Shown: positions 21,857-28,778, numbered from the stretch's first letter. The stretch is 64,000 nucleotides of DNA from Stutzerimonas sp. S1 (GCF_025966695.1 NZ_JAOEIY010000002.1:186001-250000), one strand, 5' to 3'. A program made the numbers and translations. The notes: generated by a model from the sequence alone, not told the origin.

Positions 21857-22462
21857 ATGCGAATGTGGCTGAGAGGCGGGGTTCTGCTGCTGTTGCTGTG
21901 GGCTCAGGGGGCCCTGGCCGGAACCGTGCTGGTGGTCGGGGATAGTATCAGCGCCGCTTTCGGCCTGGAAACCAGCCAAGGCTGGGTGCATCTGCTGCAG
22001 CAACGGCTTGCCGAGCAGGGGCAGAAACGCGTCGTGGTGAATGCGTCGATCAGTGGCGACACCAGTGCTGGCGGGCTCGCCAGGCTGCCCGCACTGCTCG
22101 AGGAACATCAACCCGAGGTGGTAATTCTCGAGCTGGGAGGCAACGATGGGTTGCGCGGTCAGTCGCCGGCGCAATTGAAACAGAATCTTGCGGGTATGGT
22201 TCGGAAGTCCCAGGAGGCAGGGGCCAAGGTGCTCATTTTGGGGATGCGCTTGCCACCTAATTACGGTCAGCGCTACACGACAGCATTCGCCGAAGTGTTC
22301 CCCAAAGTTGCCCAAGAGACCGGCGCTGCTTTGGTGCCTTTCGTGCTGGAGGGCGCTGCTGGCGTGCCTTCCATGATGCAGGGTGATGGTGTCCACCCAA
22401 CCGCTGAAGCCCAGCCAGTCCTCCTTGAGAACGTCTGGCCAGCCCTCGAACCGCTGCTCTGA
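21857..22462 (+). CDS. tesA: Arylesterase / lysophospholipase TesA, hybrid gene with element-encoded 3' end
   Basis: A 201-residue periplasmic SGNH hydrolase with signal peptide (MRMWLRGGVLLLLLWAQGALA), GDSL-type block GDSISAAFG, GGNDGLRG and the catalytic DGVHPT. The start at 21857 has GGAG six bases upstream (21847-21850). The gene is a composite: bases up to 22193 are host sequence and the 3' 269 bases are carried by the inserted element. Deleting 22194-28800 in silico restores an in-frame 210-residue host version (337 + 296 = 633 bases). The substituted tail is similar but clearly divergent from the displaced one and keeps the catalytic Asp-His, so the enzyme is probably active. Confidence 0.93.
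   Translation: MRMWLRGGVLLLLLWAQGALAGTVLVVGDSISAAFGLETSQGWVHLLQQRLAEQGQKRVVVNASISGDTSAGGLARLPALLEEHQPEVVILELGGNDGLRGQSPAQLKQNLAGMVRKSQEAGAKVLILGMRLPPNYGQRYTTAFAEVFPKVAQETGAALVPFVLEGAAGVPSMMQGDGVHPTAEAQPVLLENVWPALEPLL
22172..22193 (+). repeat. attL core, 22-bp direct repeat inside tesA
   Basis: The 22 bases beginning CAATTGAAACAG and ending CTTGCGG are identical to 28779-28800; flanking bases differ on both sides, which defines the exact core. It encodes residues 106-112 of TesA (QLKQNLA), so integration targets a protein-coding gene, not a tRNA. Confidence 0.95.
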
Positions 22463-22692
22463 TTCAACCGTAAGGTATCAGTGAGAGGTGCCAAGCGTAG
22501 CGGCTCGACGCCTCGAATGTCTAACAGTGATTGAACAGAGTTCTAACACACACCCCCCTCAAGGTGCCTCCCTCGGAAAAGGCCCTTCGATTCCCAGCGG
22601 GACAGAATTGTTCTTCGAGGTGACATTTATTTTCCCAGTCGGGCTTTTTCTAAAGATTCCCCAGGGCATAAATCCGCTGGGGGCACGGGGGT
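22463..22692. other. Gene-free stretch at the left end of the element
   Basis: 230 bp between the hybrid tesA stop and the 43-aa peptide gene. At 22476-22485 the ten bases TATCAGTGAG match part of the phage-type promoter in the same orientation, but the rest does not fit. In an excised circle this DNA would lie upstream of the integrase. I see no gene. Confidence 0.5.
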
Positions 22693-22824
22693 TTACCCAC
22701 GTTTTTCTTTATTAGATGGGGTCTCAGATTTTTCCCCCAGATTCTTAAAGGCCACCCGTAGAGCCGGTGCGATAACCAAGGAAAGAGCGACCAGAACCCA
22801 GTAAACAGCCTGTAGCTTTTCCAT
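22693..22824 (-). CDS. 43-aa single-pass membrane peptide
   Basis: A small reading frame on the leftward strand: MEKLQAVYWVLVALSLVIAP, then ALRVAF and a highly charged tail ending KEKRG. It has one clear transmembrane helix (residues 6-26) with a basic/acidic C-terminus. TAGGA lies seven bases before the ATG. It is the last gene of the leftward operon, after the terminator that follows the capsid-like gene. Its size and layout resemble small phage holins or pinholins, but there is no family match I can name. It could also be a membrane-anchored regulator. Confidence 0.6.
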   Translation of the reverse strand: MEKLQAVYWVLVALSLVIAPALRVAFKNLGEKSETPSNKEKRG

Positions 22825-22854
22825 GGTATGTCCTACTGTTTAACTCAAGTATTG

Positions 22855-22891
22855 CAAAAAGAAGCCCCAAGACCCGAAGGTCAAGGAGCTT
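22855..22891 (-). terminator. Terminator after the capsid-like gene, T-phi-like
   Basis: Leftward, AAGCTCC-TT-GACC, a UUCG tetraloop, GGTC-TT-GGGGCTT, then CTTTTTG. The 7+4-bp stem with C(UUCG)G loop and a T tract is a good intrinsic terminator. The 3' arm (GGGTCTTGGGGCTTC then T run) closely resembles, from memory, the T7 T-phi terminator, which also sits just after the major capsid gene. Confidence 0.8.
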
Positions 22892-23008
22892 AAAAACTGA
22901 TCCTCAGAAAGAGGAACCAATTGACCGCCAGTTGTCGGCATATGGTCTGATTAGTAGGACGGCCCCAGGGATCACCCAGGGCTCATTCCTTATGACGGCA
23001 AGCAGTGC

Positions 23009-24037
23009 TTACGGTGCTTCCGGTGCATCGCTGAGCAAGAGCTGCTTGATGATCGGCAGGGCTACCGGCGTGGTATCCCATTCGGCACCACCCAGCTTCA
23101 CCTCAACCATCGCAGTGGCCATCACGTCCACCACAGCGGAGACCTCAAGGTCCCAGCTCTGAGTCGAAGCGTTGCGGCTCAGCTCAATACGCCAGACATC
23201 ACCGTTCTGGTCCTCACGGAAGGACAGCAGGGCGAATGCCTTGGGAACCAAGAAGATTCCACGGTCATCACCGCTGTAAACCTGAACACGGGTCCCCACC
23301 AGCTCGTCAATGTCCTCAAGGCCAGCCCGTTGGGCGGCACGGTTGAGCATTGGACGAAGGGCCACGGGGATCAGGACTCCGAACTCAGAGACATCACGAC
23401 CCCAATAGGTGTCGAGGTGAGTAGCCAGGATGTCCAGCAGGTCCTCAGCTTGGGCAGCGGGGGAGCCGCTCAGCGAACCGACATAAGCCGTAGTGACCGA
23501 GGGTTGCCCTTCGAGGCTCTCAGCGATCTTACCGGCCAGGGTTAGCTCAAGGTCTCCCAGTAGCTTCTCTCCGGTCTGCTCCATGCTGCGCTCAGTGAAG
23601 CCGAACTGGACGGTGTGGTCGAATATCGACACACGACCCGATACCAGAATGCCGACCTCTGGGGCCTCCATGGAGACCAGCGAGCCAGCCGAAGCGGAGC
23701 CCTTTTCCACGGTGCGTCCATCGTAGGTCTGGCGGGGATCGAACATAACGGAGCGATCCTCCATTAGGGCGACTTGGGGGGCAGTCGGTTGGGAGCCGAA
23801 GGGGCGAACCTCAGAGGGAAAAGCGGTATTCATGTTCTCCCGCCATTCCTCACCATTAAGGTGCTCGTCTGCGGCCTCATACATGGCTTGGGCATAGACC
23901 AGCGGGTCAGTAGCCGCCATGTGGTCCGCTCGGATGTCAGAGGTGTGGAAGGTGACCTGGGTGGTGGTCTGGCCGTGCGCCGTGGTGATGCTCTGGGTGT
24001 AGACGCTATCGGGCTTCTTGTACTGAAAGGGTTTCAT
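23009..24037 (-). CDS. Putative major capsid-like protein (HK97-fold pattern)
   Basis: A 342-residue acidic protein without signal or membrane segments. I do not find an exact named match. The pattern suits an HK97-fold coat protein: an N-terminal arm with extended segments, a long helix (GEKLLGDLELTLAGKIAESL), a second helix before the P-domain-like strand (DLLDILATHLDTYW), then GVLIPVALRPMLNRAAQ, RVQVYSGDDRGIFLVPKAFA and a C-terminal beta-rich region. Its length is close to T7 gp10A (345 aa). It follows a coiled-coil gene and precedes a T-phi-like terminator. The assignment rests on pattern and context; a structure prediction would decide it. Confidence 0.5.
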   Translation of the reverse strand: MKPFQYKKPDSVYTQSITTAHGQTTTQVTFHTSDIRADHMAATDPLVYAQAMYEAADEHLNGEEWRENMNTAFPSEVRPFGSQPTAPQVALMEDRSVMFDPRQTYDGRTVEKGSASAGSLVSMEAPEVGILVSGRVSIFDHTVQFGFTERSMEQTGEKLLGDLELTLAGKIAESLEGQPSVTTAYVGSLSGSPAAQAEDLLDILATHLDTYWGRDVSEFGVLIPVALRPMLNRAAQRAGLEDIDELVGTRVQVYSGDDRGIFLVPKAFALLSFREDQNGDVWRIELSRNASTQSWDLEVSAVVDVMATAMVEVKLGGAEWDTTPVALPIIKQLLLSDAPEAP

Positions 24038-24061
24038 AATCTGGGTAAGTCCTTGTAGTGG

Positions 24062-24445
24062 TTAGGCGCGCTGGGTACGGACACGGGCGAAGTGCTCACG
24101 AATCTCGCGGGCCTTGCGTTCCTTCTCTGCGTGGTACTCAGCGATTTCCTGGCGGGACGGCTCACGGCATCGCTCAGCGTTAGCGCGGGCCTCAGCTTGG
24201 AGGCGCTCCTTTTCCCGCTGCTGTTCGAGCAAGTGGCCCCGATAGATTCGGGATGCCTCAGGGATCGCCTCAAGGCTCAGCCCAGCGTTATCGAATGCCT
24301 GAGCTACCTTGATAATCGCTGCATGGTTCTGACCCTTGGAGGCCACCATCAGGGGCAGCAGGATCGACTCAACGTAGCTACGGGCCAGCTCTTGGCCGTT
24401 CACGTTGGCGGTCTCGGGAGTTACGGCTGTGATGTTGATGTTCAT
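24062..24445 (-). CDS. Coiled-coil protein of the element (possible scaffold)
   Basis: A 127-residue protein. The first half (MNINITAVTPETANVNGQ) is mixed; from about residue 65 to the end it is a long Glu/Lys/Arg-rich helix, predicted coiled coil. AGGAGA lies upstream of the ATG at 24445; the frame extends to 24511 without family sequence. It sits 24 bp before the capsid-like gene. In T7-like phages the scaffold gene precedes the capsid gene, so a scaffolding or size-directing role is possible. This is inference from position and helicity only. Confidence 0.55.
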   Translation of the reverse strand: MNINITAVTPETANVNGQELARSYVESILLPLMVASKGQNHAAIIKVAQAFDNAGLSLEAIPEASRIYRGHLLEQQREKERLQAEARANAERCREPSRQEIAEYHAEKERKAREIREHFARVRTQRA

Positions 24446-24464
24446 TTTGGGTAGGTCTCCTATC

Positions 24465-24551
24465 CCATAGAGCAAGCCCCCAGTCCGCACGGTAGGCGCG
24501 ACAAGACACAAGGAGACGTGGACACGCCGACCCTGAGGGTTTGCTCTATGG
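24465..24551. repeat. 15-bp inverted repeat with 57-nt loop in the element operon
   Basis: CCATAGAGCAAGCCC (24465-24479) faces GGGTTTGCTCTATGG (24537-24551), complementary at 14 of 15 positions plus a G-U pair. It lies in the 218-bp gap between the 97-aa and coiled-coil genes. As RNA it makes a long hairpin suited to RNase III processing, which is how T7 early mRNA is cut; it might also bind a protein. Confidence 0.7.
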
Positions 24552-24663
24552 ATTCTTGGTTTCGGTTAGATGCCCAGCGGTGGGCAGTGGGGCCTCAGGT
24601 GGCCAGTAAGCTGGCGTGCGGAGCTGAGGGTGTCGCAGAGGTCGGCTCAAAGCTGAGCCAATG

Positions 24664-24957
24664 TCAGCCGCTAACGGGGTCGCAGCGGGCAGTCATATCG
24701 AACATGACAGGCAAAAGCATGGCTTGGTGGAAGTCCAAGGAGGCATGCCCAAGGATGGCTTCAAGTTCACCAGCGGGGAGCTTTTGTTTGTCTGTGAGGT
24801 AATCCGAGAAGCGCGCTTGGAAGTGGTCCTTGCCGGCTCGATAGGCGCTCTTGGCGGCATGGAAGACACGGCGGGAGCTTGGTGTACTCAGGGCAGCATT
24901 GAGCCGTTCACAGAGGTCCGAGGGGCACCCAGGGCCAGGAACAAGGCGGTAGCGCAT
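24664..24957 (-). CDS. 97-aa protein of the element, unknown function
   Basis: A 97-residue soluble protein starting MRYRLVPGPGCPSDLCERL, predicted mostly helical (RRVFHAAKSAYRAGKDHFQA, then GELEAILGHASLDFHQAM). I do not recognise a family. Its ATG overlaps the stop of the KilA-N-like gene (TAATG), so it is translated as part of the same message. A 218-bp gap with an inverted repeat follows it. Confidence 0.65.
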   Translation of the reverse strand: MRYRLVPGPGCPSDLCERLNAALSTPSSRRVFHAAKSAYRAGKDHFQARFSDYLTDKQKLPAGELEAILGHASLDFHQAMLLPVMFDMTARCDPVSG

Positions 24958-25490
24958 TAGCAGCCCTCCCGATTGGTGTTACGGCGTCCCAGTGCGGCCA
25001 GCTTGGCTTCCTGAGCCTTGCGGTGACGGTATGCCTTAGCGGCTGGGGTCTGGGACTGAGGGCCTCGCTTAAGGGCCTTCCAGTCGCACTTATCGTTGAA
25101 GGTCATGCGCTTGAGGATCGTGGCGCTATGGCTACGGCCAAGATCGGTCATCACCTCAGCGACAACCTGGGCAACCTCAGGGCGTTCCAGTACGGCCTCG
25201 AAAGCATCGAAGACCATTTCCTCGAACTCCACGGAAACCCATCCGGCATAACCCAGGGTTGCTCGCTTGGTTGCCCAAGAGCCGGAACCGTTGGAGCTGT
25301 GCAAATTCTGCATAGCTTCCATCCGCTTGGCTTGTTTGGTTCGCCACTGAGCCGGAGCCTTACCTTGGGGCAGCTTCAAGGTCCGCCAGATTTCAGTGAG
25401 GTTCCATTGACCCGCATTGTTCGCCTTGAAGGCTTGGCCCTCAATGACGATCAGGTGGCCAGCGTGCTTGTGCGTGATGTCGATATTCAT
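24957..25490 (-). CDS. KilA-N-like domain protein
   Basis: A 177-residue protein whose middle matches the KilA-N pattern: QWNLTEIWRTL, PAQWRTKQAKRMEA, GSGSWATKRATLGYAGWVSV, EEMVFDAFEAVLE. KilA-N domains are DNA-binding-like modules common in phages and large DNA viruses, and several are toxic or regulatory. The basic C-terminus (AYRHRKAQEAKLAALGRRN) may contact nucleic acid. The ATG at 25490 follows AAAGGAAAA. It is the first gene after the phage-type promoter at 25645-25665, with a leader of about 155 nt, so it would be the first product after helper infection. Confidence 0.7.
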   Translation of the reverse strand: MNIDITHKHAGHLIVIEGQAFKANNAGQWNLTEIWRTLKLPQGKAPAQWRTKQAKRMEAMQNLHSSNGSGSWATKRATLGYAGWVSVEFEEMVFDAFEAVLERPEVAQVVAEVMTDLGRSHSATILKRMTFNDKCDWKALKRGPQSQTPAAKAYRHRKAQEAKLAALGRRNTNREGC

Positions 25491-25644
25491 TTTGTCTGTT
25501 TTCCTTTTGGTAGCGCCCTTCAGGTCGCACCCACAGCCGGTCATCCAGACCCCAGACAAGGGAACCGGCGTGGCATGAAAGGCGCTATCAGAAAGACTGG
25601 ATTGATGACTGCCCAGCGACGGGCGAGGGGACAACCTGGGTGGG

Positions 25645-25665
25645 TGTCCTATCAGTGAGGGTTTT
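25645..25665 (-). promoter_or_regulatory. Phage-type RNA polymerase promoter P1
   Basis: Leftward AAAACCCTCACTGATAGGAC(A). It shares the CCCTCACT core of T3 promoters (AATTAACCCTCACTAAAGGG) and of Pseudomonas phage gh-1 as I recall them, followed by an A/T step and GG start. It is 19/21 identical to P2 at 26105-26125 and points at the KilA-N-like gene. Confidence 0.8.
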
Positions 25666-26104
25666 AAATGGGTGACTCTGGGTTGCCCTGAAGGTAGTTG
25701 GGATCATGGTCTGCCAAGACCTGTCCCCACCTAAGGACACTCAATGTCCAAGGGATAACCAAAAGATCACTTAGAGTTAAAGATTGATAAAGATATAAGA
25801 AAATGATCCTTTAGAATCTTTAGGTTCTTAATGCCACCCGTGTGTCTGCAAGCATCACTGGGGCCACCACCTCCCAGGGACGACCGGGACACACCCGGCT
25901 TACTTGCAGCTCACCCCGGCTCGACTACCGGGTCCACCGCTGGGTCCCTGCGCTGAGTCAGCAACGGGTCATGCCAGTGGAAACAAAAGGGTCACCCCCC
26001 TGGCGCTCAGCTTTTGGCTGGCGTCCTTCTGGGGAAGTCGATCGGGCGCAGCGAAGATCGCTACTGGTTGCCAGCGGACTGGCGGCTGGAGGGCACCGTG
26101 TGAC
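25666..26104. other. Gene-free region between the two phage-type promoters; candidate replication origin
   Basis: No supported gene. It contains an AT-rich tract at 25757-25832 (about one quarter G+C by hand count), short hairpins (GGTCT/AGACC near 25709-25722; GGACA/TGTCC near 25734-25750), and a GC-rich structured segment at 25875-25950. P2 transcribes leftward through it towards P1. In T7, tandem promoters next to an AT-rich tract form the primary origin, primed by the phage RNA polymerase; the arrangement here is similar. Origin function is inference. Confidence 0.5.
25875..25950. repeat. Three-way-junction-capable inverted repeats
   Basis: An outer stem CAGGGAC (25875-25881) / GTCCCTG (25944-25950) encloses two GC hairpins: CCGGG/CCCGG (25884-25898) and CCCGG/CCGGG (25915-25932). 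It lies in the gene-free region between P1 and P2. It may be a structured RNA, an origin element or a packaging signal; nothing decides between these. Confidence 0.5.
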
Positions 26105-26125
26105 TCTCCTATTAGTGAGGGTTTT
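26105..26125 (-). promoter_or_regulatory. Phage-type RNA polymerase promoter P2
   Basis: Leftward AAAACCCTCACTAATAGGAG(A), differing from P1 at two of 21 positions. It lies 127 bp upstream of the rightward gene at 26252 but points away from it, across the gene-free region towards P1 and the operon. Two such matches on the same strand 460 bp apart are very unlikely by chance. Confidence 0.8.
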
Positions 26126-26251
26126 TGAACTTGGTTTCGCTTGATTCGCTATTTCGCTCCGTTTGGGCAGTGCCGCTGCTTTGCGCTGCGGTTGACTGGG
26201 CCTGTTTTTTTATACAGCATGGCACTTTGGTTTTCGAAACGGCGAGGGGAT

Positions 26252-27160
26252 ATGAATCAGCTTGTAGACGTAATCGAGACCTACGATGACCTTCTGGCGC
26301 GGCCCTCTTTTCATGCTTCCCTTCCGTTTCACCCTAAAAGTGATCGCCGATTTGGATCGGTCGTAGCCCCATACCGATTCTTAGACAAGATTCATTGCGG
26401 CATTGAGGCATGCCACACCCCTCACTTTTCGGGCTACCTGATAACCACGAGCGATGGACGCGAGACGGCAATAGGCAGCCATTGCGGACGGAAATACTTT
26501 GGCGCGTCCTTCGAGAAGGAAAAGCGCCGGATAGACGATGAGGTTAGGCGTCAGCGCAGAATAAAGCAGGTGAGGTCAATGCTCGACGATATGTCGGCTC
26601 AGCTTGTACTCGTTGAGGCATTGGAGCGGGACTATAGAGACCTCCGAGAAAAGAAAGATCGCCTCATGGGGGCTATTGGCATCGGCCTTTTTTCAGTGCT
26701 CAAGCTTAGGGCTGACAGGGGGCAAATCGACATTGAGAAGGAAGTCCCCATGACGAACGAGGAGGCGGAAAGCTTCTTCGAGACATCTAATCGTAAGAGA
26801 ACTGACGGAAAAGGGTGGCCTACCAAATCCGTTTTCGTAGCGAGGATTGACGGCATGGAGTTTTTGAGCGCGCGTTTCAAAGACATGCTGGTGACCTCCC
26901 TCATTACACCAATGCGGGAGCTCAGTAAGCTGACTACCGTAGATATCGAGACGATGAAGCCACGAGACCTAACGAGGACTGCCAAGTGGGTAGGTGAAGT
27001 GCCTCGGAGCGTCGAGAGGGCGCAGGCAATTGTGAAAGCCGGGCACGACTTTTTCCGATCCGAGAATATCGAGAAACTGGTCCATCTTGGCACTCCGCTT
27101 AGCACGCTGACCCCGATGATCAACGACTTGCGAGACGAAGAACGGAGCGCTGTGGCGTAG
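26252..27160 (+). CDS. Cysteine-motif protein of unknown function, rightward cargo gene
   Basis: A 302-residue cytoplasmic protein. The N-terminal part holds a probable zinc-ribbon: CGIEACHTPHFSG, then GSHCGRKYFG (Cys/His-rich, residues about 48-85). A long basic coiled coil (KEKRRIDDEVRRQRRIKQV) follows, and the C-terminal half is mixed helical. I recognise the IGSHCG..FG pattern from phage and island hypotheticals but know no function. GAGGGGA lies just before the ATG at 26252. It is the only rightward gene in the element, with codon use less GC-rich than host genes and its own upstream region, as expected for independently expressed cargo such as a superinfection or defence gene. That role is speculative. 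Confidence 0.75.
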   Translation: MNQLVDVIETYDDLLARPSFHASLPFHPKSDRRFGSVVAPYRFLDKIHCGIEACHTPHFSGYLITTSDGRETAIGSHCGRKYFGASFEKEKRRIDDEVRRQRRIKQVRSMLDDMSAQLVLVEALERDYRDLREKKDRLMGAIGIGLFSVLKLRADRGQIDIEKEVPMTNEEAESFFETSNRKRTDGKGWPTKSVFVARIDGMEFLSARFKDMLVTSLITPMRELSKLTTVDIETMKPRDLTRTAKWVGEVPRSVERAQAIVKAGHDFFRSENIEKLVHLGTPLSTLTPMINDLRDEERSAVA

Positions 27161-27250
27161 CAAAAAAGGCTGCACCCTTCGTCACTCGATGCGTTGCTGT
27201 AAGTAGTACGCAGGGCCGGAGTCACTCTACCGTTTTACGGAGCGAAGCGA

Positions 27251-28735
27251 CTATCGGTCAGTCTGATAAACCCCTATCAGAACCCCAGCGAGCGCTTTGA
27301 TCGGGATGCTATTGCCGTAGGTGTCGTATGAGATGGACCCGGATGCGTGCCCAAGGATCGCCTGTGTAAACGGGAGGGGCGTCCCCTTGGACTGGAGCCT
27401 CGAGGCCATCGAGTGGCGCAACGAATGGAGTGTCTGGTTCTCCTCTCGGTCTTTGCCGAGCGACTCCTTAAGCAGTGCCCCCAGCCCGCGACTCGCGTTC
27501 ATTGCATTGATCCCGTTGTCAGACGGCAGGGTTTTCGCTTGGACAGCCTCAAGGAAGGCCGTTAGGTCGAACCCAAAGGCTCCATCCACCAGCGGGACCA
27601 GACGAGCGCTATAGCGGTTCTTTAGGCTTTTCCCAGGGCCATTCTCATTAATGTCGATACACCAGCAGCCGTCGATCTGCTTGATGTCTTCCTTGGTGAG
27701 CTGTGCGACTTCACCCACACGCGCCCCGGTGATCGCCAGAAGGGACAGGCCCCAGCGTTGCCAGGAGGTCGCAGGGAGTCCGTTAGCGTGGCTCATGGCC
27801 TTCGCTACCTGGGCCTCGGTGAATCCCTCTCGCTCGCTCATGGTGGCCTTGGTGAGCTTGAGCTTAGCGGTGTACGCCTTCTTTATCAGATCATTCGCCT
27901 CGGCCCACTTCAGGACCGTCGAGAGGGTGGCGAGTAAGTTGTTCACGGTGGAAGGCTTGCGGGTCTCAAGCAGGTTTGTCCGAACGGCTATCAGGTCCTC
28001 CCGCTTGTGCTTGCTGAGGTCGGAGACCCCGACAGCCTCGAAGGCTCGCCCGATGACCGTATGGGCAGTCCGAAGGGCTCCCAGGGTGGAAACCTTCACG
28101 TTAACCGAGTGCTCCGCCATGTAGCTATCTGCCAAGTCCTCCCAGGAGAGCGGCTTGGCTTCTCCGACGAGAGCACTCATAGAGGCTTGAGGTGTGCCTA
28201 CAGATAGAGACGGAGAGATGCTCGTTTCCCTATCGGATGCCTTGTCACGATCAATTTCATCTATGATATCGGCTAAGCCCTTAGGGTGACCCTGAAGGCG
28301 CCTCTCTGCGGCTCCCATGATCCTGCGGCCCAACTCGACAGCCTTAGCTTGAGGCGGTGTGAGCGATGCTGTGCAAGCGATCATGTGCAGCTCTTCACGG
28401 ATATCCGAATAGACGAGCCCCTGGGTGTCCAGTAGCTCCCAGTCGGTAGGAGTCGCCAGGGCGTCCTCTGCGATGGACCTGAGGTGGTCGCGGAGTTCTC
28501 CCCAGGTAGCGTCTGGATTCTCAAGGTGGAAGGCCCTGAGCGTCGATAGGAGCTGCTTGCTGGTGGTCATGGCTGTTGATCTGTCACTGGAGCGAAGGGA
28601 AAGCGTACACGAGCCCGTAGAGCGCAGGGGGCGGACCCTGAGGTAGTAGACGCCTGAGCGCCTGTAGTGCCAGGGCTTGGCGAGCGGGACTTCTAACACG
28701 GTTCTAACAATTGGCGACGCTGCTGGAGTGTCCAT
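27251..28735 (-). CDS. Tyrosine recombinase (site-specific integrase)
   Basis: A 494-residue phage-type integrase. An N-terminal arm-binding segment (RRSGVYYLRVR) leads to a SAM-like core-binding domain (about 210-310) and the catalytic domain. Catalytic residues are seen: Arg in TGARVGE, His-x-x-Arg in HSLRHSMAS, His in LGHASG and the nucleophile Tyr in SYDTYG. ATG 28735 has AAGGG nine bases upstream; an alternative ATG at 28777 touches the attR core. It lies next to attR, as expected for an element that integrates at tesA. On an excised circle it would sit downstream of the leftward operon in the same direction. Confidence 0.93.
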   Translation of the reverse strand: MDTPAASPIVRTVLEVPLAKPWHYRRSGVYYLRVRPLRSTGSCTLSLRSSDRSTAMTTSKQLLSTLRAFHLENPDATWGELRDHLRSIAEDALATPTDWELLDTQGLVYSDIREELHMIACTASLTPPQAKAVELGRRIMGAAERRLQGHPKGLADIIDEIDRDKASDRETSISPSLSVGTPQASMSALVGEAKPLSWEDLADSYMAEHSVNVKVSTLGALRTAHTVIGRAFEAVGVSDLSKHKREDLIAVRTNLLETRKPSTVNNLLATLSTVLKWAEANDLIKKAYTAKLKLTKATMSEREGFTEAQVAKAMSHANGLPATSWQRWGLSLLAITGARVGEVAQLTKEDIKQIDGCWCIDINENGPGKSLKNRYSARLVPLVDGAFGFDLTAFLEAVQAKTLPSDNGINAMNASRGLGALLKESLGKDREENQTLHSLRHSMASRLQSKGTPLPFTQAILGHASGSISYDTYGNSIPIKALAGVLIGVYQTDR

Positions 28736-28778
28736 CGGCTGAAACCCTTGTAATTGCTGGGTCTCACGTCCTTCCATC

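Noticed and set aside
22172..22193. tRNA-type attachment site
   Set aside because: Most integrases of such elements use tRNA genes, but neither repeat copy or its surroundings fold as a tRNA; the site is inside tesA coding sequence.
24451..24470. ATAGGAGA before the coiled-coil gene as a third phage-type promoter
   Set aside because: Only the 3' part matches; CCCTCACT is missing and AGGAGA is explained as the ribosome binding site.
25388..25410. AACCTCACTGA on the minus strand, similar to the phage-type promoter
   Set aside because: It lies within the conserved NLTEIW part of the KilA-N-like gene, lacks the AAAACCC upstream part and the ATAGG downstream part; coincidence.
25842..26144. 100-codon rightward frame in the gene-free part of the element
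   Set aside because: No ribosome site, it runs through the hairpins and promoter P2, and the product has no recognisable features.
26192..26216. TTGACT and TATACA before the rightward element gene as a sigma-70 promoter
   Set aside because: The spacer is only 13 bp, too short for a normal sigma-70 promoter. The gene must have a promoter, but I cannot place it.
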